Shown: positions 46,325-56,334, numbered from the stretch's first letter. The stretch: DNA of 64,000 nt from an uncultured Desulfobacterales bacterium (GCA_937915545.1 CALGIJ010000025.1:62001-126000), one strand, 5' to 3'. A program made the numbers and translations. The notes: generated from the letters alone by a model not told the origin.

Positions 46325-49012
46325 ATGATCCACCTGACCATCGACGGCAAGAACCTGGCCGTGCCGGCGGCAAACACCGTTCTCGAGGCGGCCCGCAGCG
46401 CGGGCATCGCCATCCCCACCCTCTGCCACGACGAGCGCCTCGCTCCCTACGGCGGCTGTCGCCTGTGCCTGGTGGAGATCGACGGCATGGCCAAGCCGGT
46501 GACCTCCTGCACCACGCCGGTACGGGAGGGCATGGTGGTGCGCACGGTGAGCGAGCGGCTCTATCGGCTGCGCCGCACCATCGTCGAGCTGCTGCTCTCT
46601 GACCACCCCAACGACTGCATGACCTGCATCGGCAACGGCGACTGCACCCTGCAGGAGCTTGCCTACTCTTACGGCCTGCGTGAAAACCGCTTCCATGGCG
46701 CGAGGCGCGAGCACCACCGCGTCGACGCCAACCCCTTCATCACCCGCGAACAGAACAAGTGCGTGCTGTGCGGTCTCTGCGTGCGCGTCTGCGAGGAGGT
46801 GCAGGGGGTGTCGGCGATCGGTTTTGCCGACCGCGGCTTCGAGACCAAAATCGTCCCGCCCTTTGGCGAGGACCTCAACTGCGAGTTTTGCGGCCAGTGC
46901 GTCGCCGTCTGCCCCACCGGGGCCCTGTCGGCGCGGCTCTGGGCGGGCAAGCCGCGCACCGGGGGCATTACCTCGACCAGGACGGTGTGTACCTTCTGCG
47001 GCTGCGGCTGCAACCTCACCTTGAAGTGCAAAGCCAATGAGGTCTTCCGCGTCGACTCCGAGCCCACCACCCACAATCGCGGCTGGCTCTGCGTCAAGGG
47101 CCGCTTTGGCTACGACTTCATCAACAGCCCGGAGCGGCTGCGCACGCCACTCATCCGCCGCAGCAAGGGCGGACCACTCGAGGCGGTGGACTGGCCGGAG
47201 GCCCTGCAACATATCGCTGCCAGGGTGACGCGCTTCAAAGCCGAGCATGGCCCCGACGCCTTTGCCGGGCTGAGCTCCGCCAGGTGCACCAACGAGGAGA
47301 ACTACCTCTTTCAGAAGCTGCTGCGTGCCGCCATCGGCACCAACAATGTCGACCACTGCGCCCGCTACTGACACAGCGCCACCGTGGCCGGTCTGGCCAC
47401 AGCGTTCGGTTCGGGGGCGATGACCAATTCGGTCGCCGAGATCGCCGACAACAAGGCGCTCCTCGTCATCGGGTCGAACACCACCGAGAACCACCCGATC
47501 ATTGCCCTGCGCATGAAGGAGGCGGTGGCCAGGGGAGCCAGGCTGATCGTCGCCGACCCGCGCCGCATCCCGCTGACCGGCTTCGCCTCCCTGTGGCTGC
47601 GCCACAAGCCGGGGACCGATGCGGTGCTGCTCAACGCCATGATGCATGTCATCCTCGACGAGGGTCTCGCCGATCGTGACTTCATTGCCAGGAGAACCGA
47701 GGGGTTCGAGGCCTTCGCCCCCTCGCTTGCCAGCTTCACACCGGAATTCGCCGAGGAGATCACCGCGGTGCCGGCCGCCCTCATCCGCGAGGCGGCGCGC
47801 GTCTATGCCACGGCGGGCAATGCGGGTATCTACTATGCCATGGGTATCACCCAGCATGTCATGGGCACCTACAACGTTCAGGCGGTGGCCAACCTCGCCC
47901 TGCTCACCGGCAATGTCGGCCGGCGGGCTGCCGGGGTCAACCCGCTGCGCGGCCAGAACAATGTCCAGGGCGCCTGCGACATGGGCTGCCTGCCCAACGT
48001 CCTGCCTGGGTATCAGCGTGTCGACGACGGCAAAGCGCGGCGCCGATTCGAGAAGGCCTGGGGGCGGCCGCTGCCGAATAAGCCTGGCTTGACCGCCACC
48101 GAGATGACCGCGGCGATGCTCGATGGGCGCCTCAAGGGCCTGTACATCTTCGGAGAGAATCCTGCCCTCTCCGACCCCAACTCCAACCACTCGCGCAAGG
48201 CCTTCGCCAACCTCGACTTTCTGGTCGTCCAGGACATTTTCATGACCGAGACGGCACAGCTGGCCGATGTCGTCCTCCCCGGCGCCTCCTTCGCCGAAAA
48301 AGAGGGCACCTTCACCAGCTCCGAGCGGCGGGTGCAGCGGGTGCGCCAGGCCATTGAGCCACCGGGGCAGGCCCGCTCCGATTTGTGGATCATCGACCAG
48401 CTGTGGCGCCGTCTGAGCGAGGACGAAGGCTATGGCGACCCGCCGCAGGCCGAGCGGATTTTTACCGAGGTGGCGGCGCTGTGGCCGGGCATCGCCGGCA
48501 TGAGCTACCGCCGCCTGGAGGAGGATGGCCTCCAGTGGCCCTGCCCGGCGGAGGATCATCCCGGAACCGACTACCTCTTCAAAGAGGACTTCAACCGGCC
48601 TGGCGGCCGCGCCTTGTTCAGCGCCGTGCCCTTTGTGTCTTCCGGGGAACTGCCGGACAGGGACTATCCTCTGCTGCTCACCACCGGCCGCGAACTCTTT
48701 CATTATCACACCGGCACCATGACCAGGCGTTCGGCTGGCCTCAACGCCGCAGCCCCCGAGGCCTTCGTCGAACTCAGCGAGCTCGATGCCGACATTCTCG
48801 GCATTTCCGATGGTGAGATGGTAGCGGTCAGCTCGCGCCGTGGGGCGATCAGACTCAAGGCACGGGTCGGCGCGATGGTGCCACGCGGGGTGGTCTTCAT
48901 CCCCTTTCACTACCGCGAGGCCGCCGCCAACCTGCTCACCAATGACGCCATGGACCCGACCTGCAAGATCATGGAGGCCAAGGTATGCGCGGTACGCATT
49001 ACCAAAGGCTGA
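46325..49012 (+). CDS. fdhA: Formate dehydrogenase catalytic subunit, long NuoG-like form, selenoprotein (Sec349)
   Basis: An 895-residue protein read through TGA at 47369-47371. It begins with a [2Fe-2S] domain (CHDERLAPYGGCRLC), a His-ligated cluster region, CVLCGLCVRVC and CEFCGQCVAVCP, as in NuoG. The Mo/W-bis-MGD part starts with CTFCGCGCNLT, has DHCARY-U-HSATVAGL with Sec349, and ends with the dinucleotide-binding domain. It starts 5 bases after the NuoF-like gene. Together they should form a soluble NAD-linked formate dehydrogenase that makes or uses formate for Fhs. Confidence 0.96.
47384..47400 (+). promoter_or_regulatory. Bacterial SECIS hairpin (second fdhA)
   Basis: GTGGCC and GGCCAC pair perfectly around the loop GGTCT, which starts 18 bases after the TGA, the same geometry as in the first fdhA. 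Confidence 0.85.
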
Positions 49013-49129
49013 GCTTTTGTCCCTTGCCGCGAAAAAGGTTTTGCAAAATGGGCGCAAAGGGTCTTTATCAAGGGCTGGAGCAAAGGCGGTAGGACGCTAC
49101 AGGGTTCGACAAGGCAGAGACAGCGGTTT

Positions 49130-49516
49130 ATGGGCGAGATTTTGAGCGTACAGGGAGAAGGCGTCGACTTTGACACCTGCCGCACGGTGCTGCTGGTGCC
49201 GGCGCGGGCGGTGCACGAGCCGGGCTATATCAAGGCCCTGGCCCTGGGGGAGAGCGGCAACGTCAAGCACGAGTTTCACGCCCTGGCGCAGATGGCCTAT
49301 TTCCAATTTCAGGACGAGGAGTTGCGTATCATCGAGGTCAGCTCGCCGCTTCTCGTCGACGACGGTCTCGCCGCGCAGCGTGTCGAGGACGGCATGATCC
49401 TCCTCCGCGAGGGCGACGGCGGGGTAGTCGCCTTGGTCTTCAAGGGGGAAAACCGCAAGAAACTGCTCGAGGCCGTGCACCGCTACTGTACGCGCTGGGT
49501 GCGGCTCGATATTTGA
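49130..49516 (+). CDS. Protein of unknown function between fdhA and the DUF166-like gene
   Basis: A 128-residue soluble acidic protein starting MGEILSVQGEGVDFDTCRTV. No domain recognised. It has two cysteines (DTCRT, HRYCTRW). It lies 118 bases after fdhA and 18 bases before the DUF166-like selenoprotein gene, so co-expression with both is likely. A strong ribosome binding site is not seen. Confidence 0.6.
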   Translation: MGEILSVQGEGVDFDTCRTVLLVPARAVHEPGYIKALALGESGNVKHEFHALAQMAYFQFQDEELRIIEVSSPLLVDDGLAAQRVEDGMILLREGDGGVVALVFKGENRKKLLEAVHRYCTRWVRLDI

Positions 49517-49534
49517 CATTTCGAGGAAGTGGAC

Positions 49535-50191
49535 GTGAAACAGAAGCTCATGGTGTTCCAACAAAACGGCAGTGGCGAACAGAAAATCGCCGGTTTGAAA
49601 CGCTACGGCGGGGAACTGTTCGAGGTGGAGGTGTACAGTATCGACGAGACCCTGCCGCCGGTCCTCGACGACACCTCGGCCTACCTGCCGCAGACCCTCT
49701 CCTGCCAGCTGGTGCTCGATTTTCTCCGCCATAACGACCTTTCCGCCGATCTCGCCGCCCTTTGCCTGCGCCACGGCATCCCGATGATCGCTTCTGGCAA
49801 GAAACTCAACTGCCAGGGGCTGTTCATCCCGCCCACCTGATGCGGCCTTCCAAGGCAGGTCGGCCTTGGTGAATACGGTGAGCGGTTTGGTGCCCCGGAG
49901 TTCAGCGTCGCTATTGAAGACGGCAGGATCAGCGCCATCAAGGTGGTGCGCGGTGCCCCCTGCGGGGCCACCTGGGAGGCGGCGCAGCGGCTGATCGGTC
50001 ACCCGGTGGAAGACGCGGTGCGCAAGATCGGCCTCGACACCCAGTTCTATTGTTCCGCCGACCCCGCTGGCTGGGACCCCATTTACGGTAAAAGCCCGGT
50101 GCATTTCGCCGGCAAGATTCACAGCCGGGAACTGGCCAGGGCTATCGACCGTGCGCTGGCGCTCCTGGCGAAGGAGACAGGCCAGGGCTAG
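49535..50191 (+). CDS. DUF166-like protein, putative new selenoprotein (Sec102)
   Basis: A 218-residue protein read through TGA at 49838-49840 from a GTG start (gaggaa at a good distance; a GTG two codons upstream is an alternative). The first part has AYLPQTLSCQLVLDFLRHND and ends SGKKLNCQGLFIPPT. After the TGA the same frame continues CGLPRQVGLGEYGERFGAPE, then VVRGAPCGATWEAAQRL and FYCSADPAGWDPIYG, to a TAG. From memory this resembles DUF166, where a Cys-Cys pair follows a PPT-like motif; here it would be U-C. A hairpin with an AGGTCG loop begins 9 bases after the TGA. Without readthrough, neither half looks complete. Function unknown; context is formate dehydrogenase and Fe-S redox enzymes. 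Confidence 0.8.
49850..49869 (+). promoter_or_regulatory. Putative bacterial SECIS hairpin (DUF166-like gene)
   Basis: CCAAGGC (49850-49856) and GCCTTGG (49863-49869) pair perfectly around AGGTCG. The GGTC starts 17 bases after the TGA, nearly the same as in both fdhA genes. Confidence 0.8.
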
Positions 50192-50255
50192 AACAGGGAG
50201 AATGGGGTTAGAAAATGAACACGGCCGGAGCGAAAAGCGTCCGACCGTCGTCGTT

Positions 50256-50828
50256 TTAGAGACTGGCGAGCACGGCGAAGTGGCCGGGCGGCTTGACGCA
50301 GGCCGGGCACTTATCGGGCGGGGTGGTGCCGCGGTGCAGGTAGCCACAGTTGAGGCAGCGCCACATCACCTCGTCCTCGCGACGCAGCAGGCGACCCGAG
50401 GCGAGTTCTTCGGCCAGGGCGCGGAACATCACCTCGTGGTGGGCTTCGGCGACGTTGATGGCGTGGAAGGTGTCGGCGGCGCGGGCAAAGCCCTCCCCTT
50501 CCGCTACTTTGGCGAAGACTGCGTACATCTCGTCATGAACGAAGCGCTCGAGATCCGCTGCCGCCAGCAGATTGGCATGGCTGTCTTTGATCACTCCGGC
50601 CGGGAAAGGGCCGGAGATGGTCAGCTGGCCGCCGTTGAAAAACTTGAAGAAGCGCAGGGCATGCTGGTACTCCTCCTCGGCGGTGTCGTCGAACACCCGG
50701 GCGATGGCGATAAGCTCCTCGCTCCTCGCCTGATCGGCGAAGAAGTTGTAGCGGGTGCGTGCCTGGGCCTCGGCGGAGTAGGAGAGGAGCAGGTTGTGGG
50801 CCGTTTTGCTGTCCCGGAAAGCGACCAT
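50256..50828 (-). CDS. Rubrerythrin
   Basis: A 190-residue protein with a diiron four-helix domain (SAEAQARTRYNFFADQA, DDTAEEEYQHAL, AEAHHEVMF) and a C-terminal rubredoxin-like site (WRCLNCGYLH, DKCPACVKP). Rubrerythrins reduce hydrogen peroxide in anaerobes. The ATG at 50828 was chosen over upstream in-frame starts because the four-helix domain begins there. It follows the ferredoxin gene on the minus strand. Confidence 0.93.
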   Translation of the reverse strand: MVAFRDSKTAHNLLLSYSAEAQARTRYNFFADQARSEELIAIARVFDDTAEEEYQHALRFFKFFNGGQLTISGPFPAGVIKDSHANLLAAADLERFVHDEMYAVFAKVAEGEGFARAADTFHAINVAEAHHEVMFRALAEELASGRLLRREDEVMWRCLNCGYLHRGTTPPDKCPACVKPPGHFAVLASL

Positions 50829-50835
50829 GGGCGCA

Positions 50836-51027
50836 CTACTCTTCGATGATGATGGCGTTGGCGCCACACTCGGCGGCCGCCCTGCGGACGATCCCTTCAA
50901 GGTGCTTGGGAATCTCGTCGAACTTGACGATCGACAGCAACCGCTCTTCGTCGTACTCGAAGACCTCCGGACAGAGCTTGTTACAGTTACGGTCGCCCAT
51001 GCACTGCTTGGTGATGCTTGCTTTCAT
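50836..51027 (-). CDS. Small ferredoxin
   Basis: A 63-residue ferredoxin with QCMGDRNCNKLCPEVF and a fourth cysteine in AAECGANAI, the pattern of a monocluster [3Fe-4S] or [4Fe-4S] ferredoxin. A gaggag ribosome binding site lies before the ATG. It is 7 bases upstream of the rubrerythrin start and probably supplies it with electrons. Confidence 0.88.
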   Translation of the reverse strand: MKASITKQCMGDRNCNKLCPEVFEYDEERLLSIVKFDEIPKHLEGIVRRAAAECGANAIIIEE

Positions 51028-51123
51028 GGTGTTCTCCTCGCAAAGTTGAAGGGTAGGGGGCCGCAGTCGCATGGCGTCGCCGGGCGAATACGGGGTGAAC
51101 GGCGTAATTGGCTCACGCCGCCC

Positions 51124-52017
51124 TTAATCAAGATCGTGGGACACCTTTGGCACGGTATAGGGCAGCTGCAGGTATTCCAGAGTTTTGCCGGTTTTCTCCC
51201 AGCCGTTGTCCATGAGCAGGCGGGAGAAGTTGAAGCCGATGCCGGCGTAGGTCGAGCGGGTGTGCTCCTCGTCGTTCTCCCCGTAGCCACGAGTGTAGTA
51301 GCCGGCGTGGAACTCGACGAATTTCATGAAGTTATTGTGGAACATGTCGAAGCCGTCGAGCTTCAGCACCACCGAATAGTAATGGTTGGAGTAGTCGTCG
51401 AAGATGCCGTTGACGGCGCTGTCGAAGACGTATTCGACGCGGAAGTCGATCTTGCGGTCGAGCTCTGGAGCGTGCTCCATGACGACGCTGGTCAGCGCGC
51501 CGAGGGTGTTCATGATGAGGTCTTCCGAGGCAAATCCCTGGGATTCGCTGGTGGCGTCACCCAGTTCCATGGCCAGTTGTACCGCCCAGGCGGACAGCGC
51601 TGCGTATGTATTGGCTTTGGCCGAATCGTAGCCCCAGCTCTTGTAGAGGCCGGTCAAGGCGTCGGCGAAGGCGTATGTGGACCAGAAGTGGCCGAGCTTG
51701 TCGGCGCCGCCATATTTGGAGTCCTGCTCGAACCAGCCCTCATCCGCTTCGTTCCAGCCCCCCGAGCCATAGTCCCACTCGATGAAGCCCCAGATGCCGA
51801 TCAGGGCGGCGGCGGCGAGGTTGGTGTAGAGTAGTTTGCTTTCTTTCGGCTGGCTCGACCACCAGCCGTCGTCTGCGGTCGGGGCAGTCGGGCTTGGCGA
51901 GGCGGCGAGGATGGAAGGGTTATCCAGGCTGGTCAGGGCGTAGGCTGGAGTGAGGGAGAGCGATGCTGTGGCAAGCAAGGCCAAGGAACTGGCCGAGAGA
52001 AGCAGGGTGCGGGTCAT
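51124..52017 (-). CDS. Exported protein with a DUF2279-like domain
   Basis: A 297-residue protein with a signal peptide (about 1-27, ending TPAYA). The central part has KYGGADKLGHFWSTYAFADA and later SEDLIMNTLGAL, typical of YfiM/DUF2279 proteins predicted to lie in the periplasm or outer membrane. There is no lipobox cysteine at the cleavage site. Function unknown. Confidence 0.75.
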   Translation of the reverse strand: MTRTLLLSASSLALLATASLSLTPAYALTSLDNPSILAASPSPTAPTADDGWWSSQPKESKLLYTNLAAAALIGIWGFIEWDYGSGGWNEADEGWFEQDSKYGGADKLGHFWSTYAFADALTGLYKSWGYDSAKANTYAALSAWAVQLAMELGDATSESQGFASEDLIMNTLGALTSVVMEHAPELDRKIDFRVEYVFDSAVNGIFDDYSNHYYSVVLKLDGFDMFHNNFMKFVEFHAGYYTRGYGENDEEHTRSTYAGIGFNFSRLLMDNGWEKTGKTLEYLQLPYTVPKVSHDLD

Positions 52018-52217
52018 GGCGTATCGGCGGGTTGAGTGGCTGGACGAGGCGAGGGAGCGGTAACTACTCCGCTTTTCATCCTTCGCCGGTGAAAGTTTAT
52101 GACATAACGTCGCAGTGATACTATAGTTGACGAGTTTTCGTCAAGCTTTGCTTGCAGGGTCCCCGCAGGGAGATATTCTTCAGGGACGAGTGATCGAGTG
52201 GATGTGGAGGAGTTGTG

Positions 52218-53012
52218 ATGGGAACTGTTAAGAATGTCATGGAAGTGTTCAGGATTCTGGAGAAAAGCAACTGTCGCCTCTGCGGCGAAAAAACTTGCCT
52301 GGCCTTTGCCGGGGCGGTGTTCAGGGGCACGCGAGGTATCGCCGAATGCCCGCGGCTCAGCCCGGAGACGGTGGCCGCTTTTGCTGCCGGTGGCGAGGAG
52401 TCGGTTGACGAACTGCAGCGCGAGCTCGAACGGATGAAGGCTGAAGTGGTTGCGCTCTCCTTCGACGAGGCGGCGGCGCGCATCGGTGGCGAGGCGAGCG
52501 GCGACCTGCTGCGCCTCAAGATCCTCGGTAAGCCCTTCGCCATCAGAAAGGACGGTACCTTTGTCACCGATCTTCACGTGTTGCCCTGGGTCATCGTTCC
52601 AGTGCTGCATTATGTGCTCAACTGCCGCGGTCAGGCGCTCTCCGGCTCCTGGATCTCTTTTCGCGAACTGCCCGGAGGCAAGGAAAAATACGCCCTCTTT
52701 CAGCGTCGCGGCGAGGAGGTGTTACGCCAGCTTGCCGACAAATATCCGGATTTCTTTGACGATGTTCTCCATATGTTCGACGGCAAAGAGGTCGAACGAC
52801 ATTTCCAGGCCGACATCTCGGTAGTCCTGCGGCCACTGCCGCTTCTGCCGGTGATGATCTGCTACCGCAAGGCCGAGGAGGGTATGGAGTCCTGTCTCAA
52901 TGTCTATTTCGACGACAGTGCCGGAGACAATCTCGGGGCCGACGTATTGTTCTCGCTGGTTACCGGCATTGTAAGGATGCTCGAAAAACTCGCCGTCCAT
53001 CATGGCTTCTGA
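52218..53012 (+). CDS. AcsC-type Fe-S domain fused to a DUF3786-like domain
   Basis: A 264-residue protein. The N-terminus has NCRLCGEKTCLAFAG and a fourth cysteine in IAECP. The spacing C-x2-C-x4-C-x16-C is identical to that of AcsC at 18419, so this is a free-standing copy of the corrinoid Fe-S protein cluster domain. The rest resembles DUF3786, with LHVLPWVIVPVLHYVLNCRG and ISFRELPGGKEKYALF. DUF3786 proteins are found in anaerobes and may bind corrinoids or folates; this is a weak inference. It stands upstream of the hdrA-mvhD-metVF group. Confidence 0.75.
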   Translation: MGTVKNVMEVFRILEKSNCRLCGEKTCLAFAGAVFRGTRGIAECPRLSPETVAAFAAGGEESVDELQRELERMKAEVVALSFDEAAARIGGEASGDLLRLKILGKPFAIRKDGTFVTDLHVLPWVIVPVLHYVLNCRGQALSGSWISFRELPGGKEKYALFQRRGEEVLRQLADKYPDFFDDVLHMFDGKEVERHFQADISVVLRPLPLLPVMICYRKAEEGMESCLNVYFDDSAGDNLGADVLFSLVTGIVRMLEKLAVHHGF

Positions 53013-53224
53013 GATTCTCGATCTCCTGACCTGTGGGGTGTCGTTACATATAAAAAAAAGCTATGATATTAGTCTAAATCTATTATAGTGCGATGAAATC
53101 GATTTCGTTAGCGACGCTTTGTCTCATCCTACCGCTTTGATGCCTCTTCGTACTGTGGCCGCGGCGATTGTCTCGAGCGAGCTCCACAGACAGGCACCAG
53201 GGCCCAGCGTATGGAGGTGCCGCA

Positions 53225-56200
53225 GTGACGAAGAGTGCCCCAGGAGTAGAGAAGAGGAGAAAGGGCGCGGTATTGGTGGTGGGATCAGGAATCGGCGGCA
53301 TGCAGGCCGCCCTCGATCTCGCCAACAGCGGGCTGTTGGTCCATATGGTCGAGGACGAGCCATCCATCGGCGGGACCATGGCAAGGCTGGACAAGACCTT
53401 CCCCACAGGCGACTGCTCGATGTGCATGATCTCGCCACGCATGGTCGAGGCGAGCCGTCACCCCAACATCAAACTTCATACCATGACGCGGGTCCTCCGC
53501 GTCGACGGCGACGAGGGCGATTTCACCGTCACCGTGCGGCACAGGGCACGCTACGTCGACCCGGCGCGCTGCACCGGTTGCGGCGCCTGCGAGCCGGAAT
53601 GCCCCACCAAAGTTCCCAACAGCTTCAATCAGGGTCTGGATCGGCGCAAGGCCATCTATGCGCTCTTTCCCCAGGCGGTTCCCAACACCCGAGCCATCGA
53701 CGCGCAGCACTGCCTCTACCTCACCAAGAAGGTTTGCCGCAAGTGTGAAAAAGTCTGCGAGGCCAAGGCGATCCGCTTCGACGACCTGGACATGGAGGAG
53801 GAAATCCATGTCGGCGCAGTCGTCCTCTCCGCGGGGCTGCGCACCTACCGGCCGGAACTGCGACAAGAATATGGCTATGGCAGACTGAAGAACGTCGTCA
53901 CCTCCCTGCAGTTCGAACGACTCCTCTCCGCCTCTGGACCCTGTGGCGGCGTGGTCGCACGTCCCTCCGACGGCGCGCATCCGCGGCGTCTTGCCTGGGT
54001 GCAGTGCGTCGGCTCGCGCAATGCCCGCAACGCCAACCCCTGGTGTTCCTCAGTATGCTGCATGTACGCCGCCAAGCAGGCGATCATCGCCCACGAGCAT
54101 GACCGGAATGTGCAGTCGACCATCTTTTATATGGAGCTGCGCGCCTTCGGCAAGGACTTCGATAAATACATCGACAAGGCCAAGCGAGACGCGGGGGTTG
54201 CCTACAGAAGGGCGATGATCGCCGATGTCGATGAGGACCCGGCGACCGGCAACCTCCTCGTCCATGCCGTGGGCGAGGACGGACGGATGGTGCGCGAGGA
54301 ATTCGACATGCTGATCCTCTCCATCGGCTTCGAGCCCCATGGCGATGCCGGCGAGATGGCGCGGATCCTGGGCATCGACAGCGACGCCTACGGCTTTGTC
54401 ACCACCTCGAAACTCGCCCCGGTGGCTACCTCGCGGCTGGGGGTCTATGTCGCCGGCACCTCCCAGGGGCCGAAGGACATTCCTGAGACGGTTATCCAGG
54501 GCAGCGGCGCCGCCGCTCAGGTGATGGGCCTGCTCGGCGACCGGCGTGGCACCGAGGTGACCAAGGTCGTGCTCCCCGAAGAGCGCGACATCTCAGCGGA
54601 AGAATCGCGGGTCGGGGTCATCGTCTGCCACTGCGGCACCAATATCGCCGGTACCGTCGATGTCGCCAGGGTCGCCGAAGCTGCCTCGCACCAACCGGGG
54701 GTGGTCCATGCCGAGACCATCGTCTACGCCTGTGCCCCGGATGGACAGCAGAGGATCCGCGATCTGGTGGGGGAAAAAAATCTCAACCGCGTCGTCGTCG
54801 CCTCCTGCACCCCGCGCACCCATGCGCCGCTGTTCCAGGACACCATCCGCGAAGTTGGCCTCAACCGCTTCCTCTTCGAGTTGGCCGATATCCGCGAGCA
54901 GTGCTCCTGGTGTCATATGCATGACAACGACAACGCCACCCGCAAGGCGACGGAAATCGTCAATATGACCGTGGCCAAGACGAGGCGCCTCTTGCCGGTG
55001 ACCTCCGCTTCGGTTGGCGTTGACCGCAATGCCCTGGTCCTCGGAGGTGGCATCGCCGGGATGACTGCGGCACTGTCCCTGGTGGAACAGGGCTACGGCG
55101 TGCATCTGGTGGAGGCTGCCGAAACCCTGGGCGGGCTGCTGACCAAGGTGCGGCGCAACCTCGAAGGCGATGATGTCGCCGCATTTCTCGCCGCCACCAT
55201 CGCCAGGGTCCTGCAGAACCCGCGCATTACCGTGCACCTGGGTACAGCCATCGACAAGATCGATGGCTTCGTCGGCAATTTCGTCACCACCCTGACCAGT
55301 GGTCAGGAGGTGCGGCATGGCGCCATTCTTGTCGCCACCGGTGGCGTCGAGTACCAGCCGGTGGAGTATGGCTATGGGGATTCGCCTCAGGTGATCACCC
55401 AGCGGCAGCTCGAAAACCTGCTCGCTGCGGAGGGGCCGCGGAACGACGGAACCTATGTCATGGTGCAGTGCGTCGGCTCGCGGGAGGAGCCGAACAACTA
55501 CTGCTCGCGTATCTGCTGCCAGGACGCCCTGAAAAACGCCATCGCCATCAAGGAACGGGCGCCGCAGGCGACGGTGGTGGTGCTCTACCGCGACATGCGC
55601 GCCTACGGCCTCAAGGAGGACTATTATCGTCGGGCCCGTGACCTCGGGGTGCTGTTCTTCCTCTATACCCCCGAAAACAAGCCGCGCGTGGAGCCCCTTG
55701 GCGACAAGGTGAGTGTGTCCTTCCCCTCGGCAGTGCTTGGGCGGGAGATGCGTGTCGATGCCGACTGGCTGGTGCTTTCCACCGGCTTGAGGGCGCGACC
55801 AGATGGCGAGGAGCTTGCCAAGAAGCTGAAGCTGACCTGCAATCTCGACGGCTTCCTGCTCGAGGCCCATGTCAAGCTGCGGCCGGTGGACTTCCCCAGC
55901 GAGGGGCTCTTCCTCGCCGGGCTGGCCCATGCCCCCAAAAACCTCGAGGAGACTATCGGCCAGGCTCTGGCGGCGGCGGGTCGGGCCGGCGCCCTGCTCT
56001 CCCACGACAGCCTTACCGTTTCCGGGGTCATCTCCAAGCACAACCGCGCCATCTGTATGTCGTGTCTGGCCTGCGTTAAAAAATGCCCCTTCGGAGCGCC
56101 CTTCATCGACAGCGATGGCCGTGTCAGCCATAACGAAGTCAAGTGCACCGGCTGCGGCATCTGCGCCGGGGTGTGTCCGGCCAAGGCCTATCAGGTCAAC

Positions 56201-56257
56201 TACTTCCGTGACGATCAGCTGCTGGCGATGATCGATTCGGTGACTGTCATGGCCTGA
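53225..56257 (+). CDS. hdrA: HdrA-like flavin Fe-S protein, fused two-module form (Cys version)
   Basis: A 1010-residue protein, paralog of the HdrA at 28347 with the same order of domains: FAD motif GSGIGG near residue 21, GDCSMCMISPRM (cysteine where two paralogs here have Sec), CTGCGACEPECP, then VIVCHCGTNIAG, a second FAD motif GGGIAGMTAALSL near 610, and C-terminal CMSCLACVKKCP and CTGCGICAGVCP. The GTG start has ggagg seven bases upstream. It heads the operon with mvhD, metV and metF. This matches the MetFV-Hdr-MvhD complex of Moorella, in which methylene-THF reduction is coupled to a flavin complex. Confidence 0.93.
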   Translation: MTKSAPGVEKRRKGAVLVVGSGIGGMQAALDLANSGLLVHMVEDEPSIGGTMARLDKTFPTGDCSMCMISPRMVEASRHPNIKLHTMTRVLRVDGDEGDFTVTVRHRARYVDPARCTGCGACEPECPTKVPNSFNQGLDRRKAIYALFPQAVPNTRAIDAQHCLYLTKKVCRKCEKVCEAKAIRFDDLDMEEEIHVGAVVLSAGLRTYRPELRQEYGYGRLKNVVTSLQFERLLSASGPCGGVVARPSDGAHPRRLAWVQCVGSRNARNANPWCSSVCCMYAAKQAIIAHEHDRNVQSTIFYMELRAFGKDFDKYIDKAKRDAGVAYRRAMIADVDEDPATGNLLVHAVGEDGRMVREEFDMLILSIGFEPHGDAGEMARILGIDSDAYGFVTTSKLAPVATSRLGVYVAGTSQGPKDIPETVIQGSGAAAQVMGLLGDRRGTEVTKVVLPEERDISAEESRVGVIVCHCGTNIAGTVDVARVAEAASHQPGVVHAETIVYACAPDGQQRIRDLVGEKNLNRVVVASCTPRTHAPLFQDTIREVGLNRFLFELADIREQCSWCHMHDNDNATRKATEIVNMTVAKTRRLLPVTSASVGVDRNALVLGGGIAGMTAALSLVEQGYGVHLVEAAETLGGLLTKVRRNLEGDDVAAFLAATIARVLQNPRITVHLGTAIDKIDGFVGNFVTTLTSGQEVRHGAILVATGGVEYQPVEYGYGDSPQVITQRQLENLLAAEGPRNDGTYVMVQCVGSREEPNNYCSRICCQDALKNAIAIKERAPQATVVVLYRDMRAYGLKEDYYRRARDLGVLFFLYTPENKPRVEPLGDKVSVSFPSAVLGREMRVDADWLVLSTGLRARPDGEELAKKLKLTCNLDGFLLEAHVKLRPVDFPSEGLFLAGLAHAPKNLEETIGQALAAAGRAGALLSHDSLTVSGVISKHNRAICMSCLACVKKCPFGAPFIDSDGRVSHNEVKCTGCGICAGVCPAKAYQVNYFRDDQLLAMIDSVTVMA

Positions 56258-56334
56258 GACGGCAGCGCCGCTCGAAGAGGGACGGAGGTGTGGGGAAGGG
56301 AGTCATCCTGGTAAATAAACCGAAAAGGGAACCG

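Noticed and set aside
46073..49057. 994-codon open frame on the minus strand
   Set aside because: It is the antisense of the NuoF-like gene and fdhA and has no family motif.
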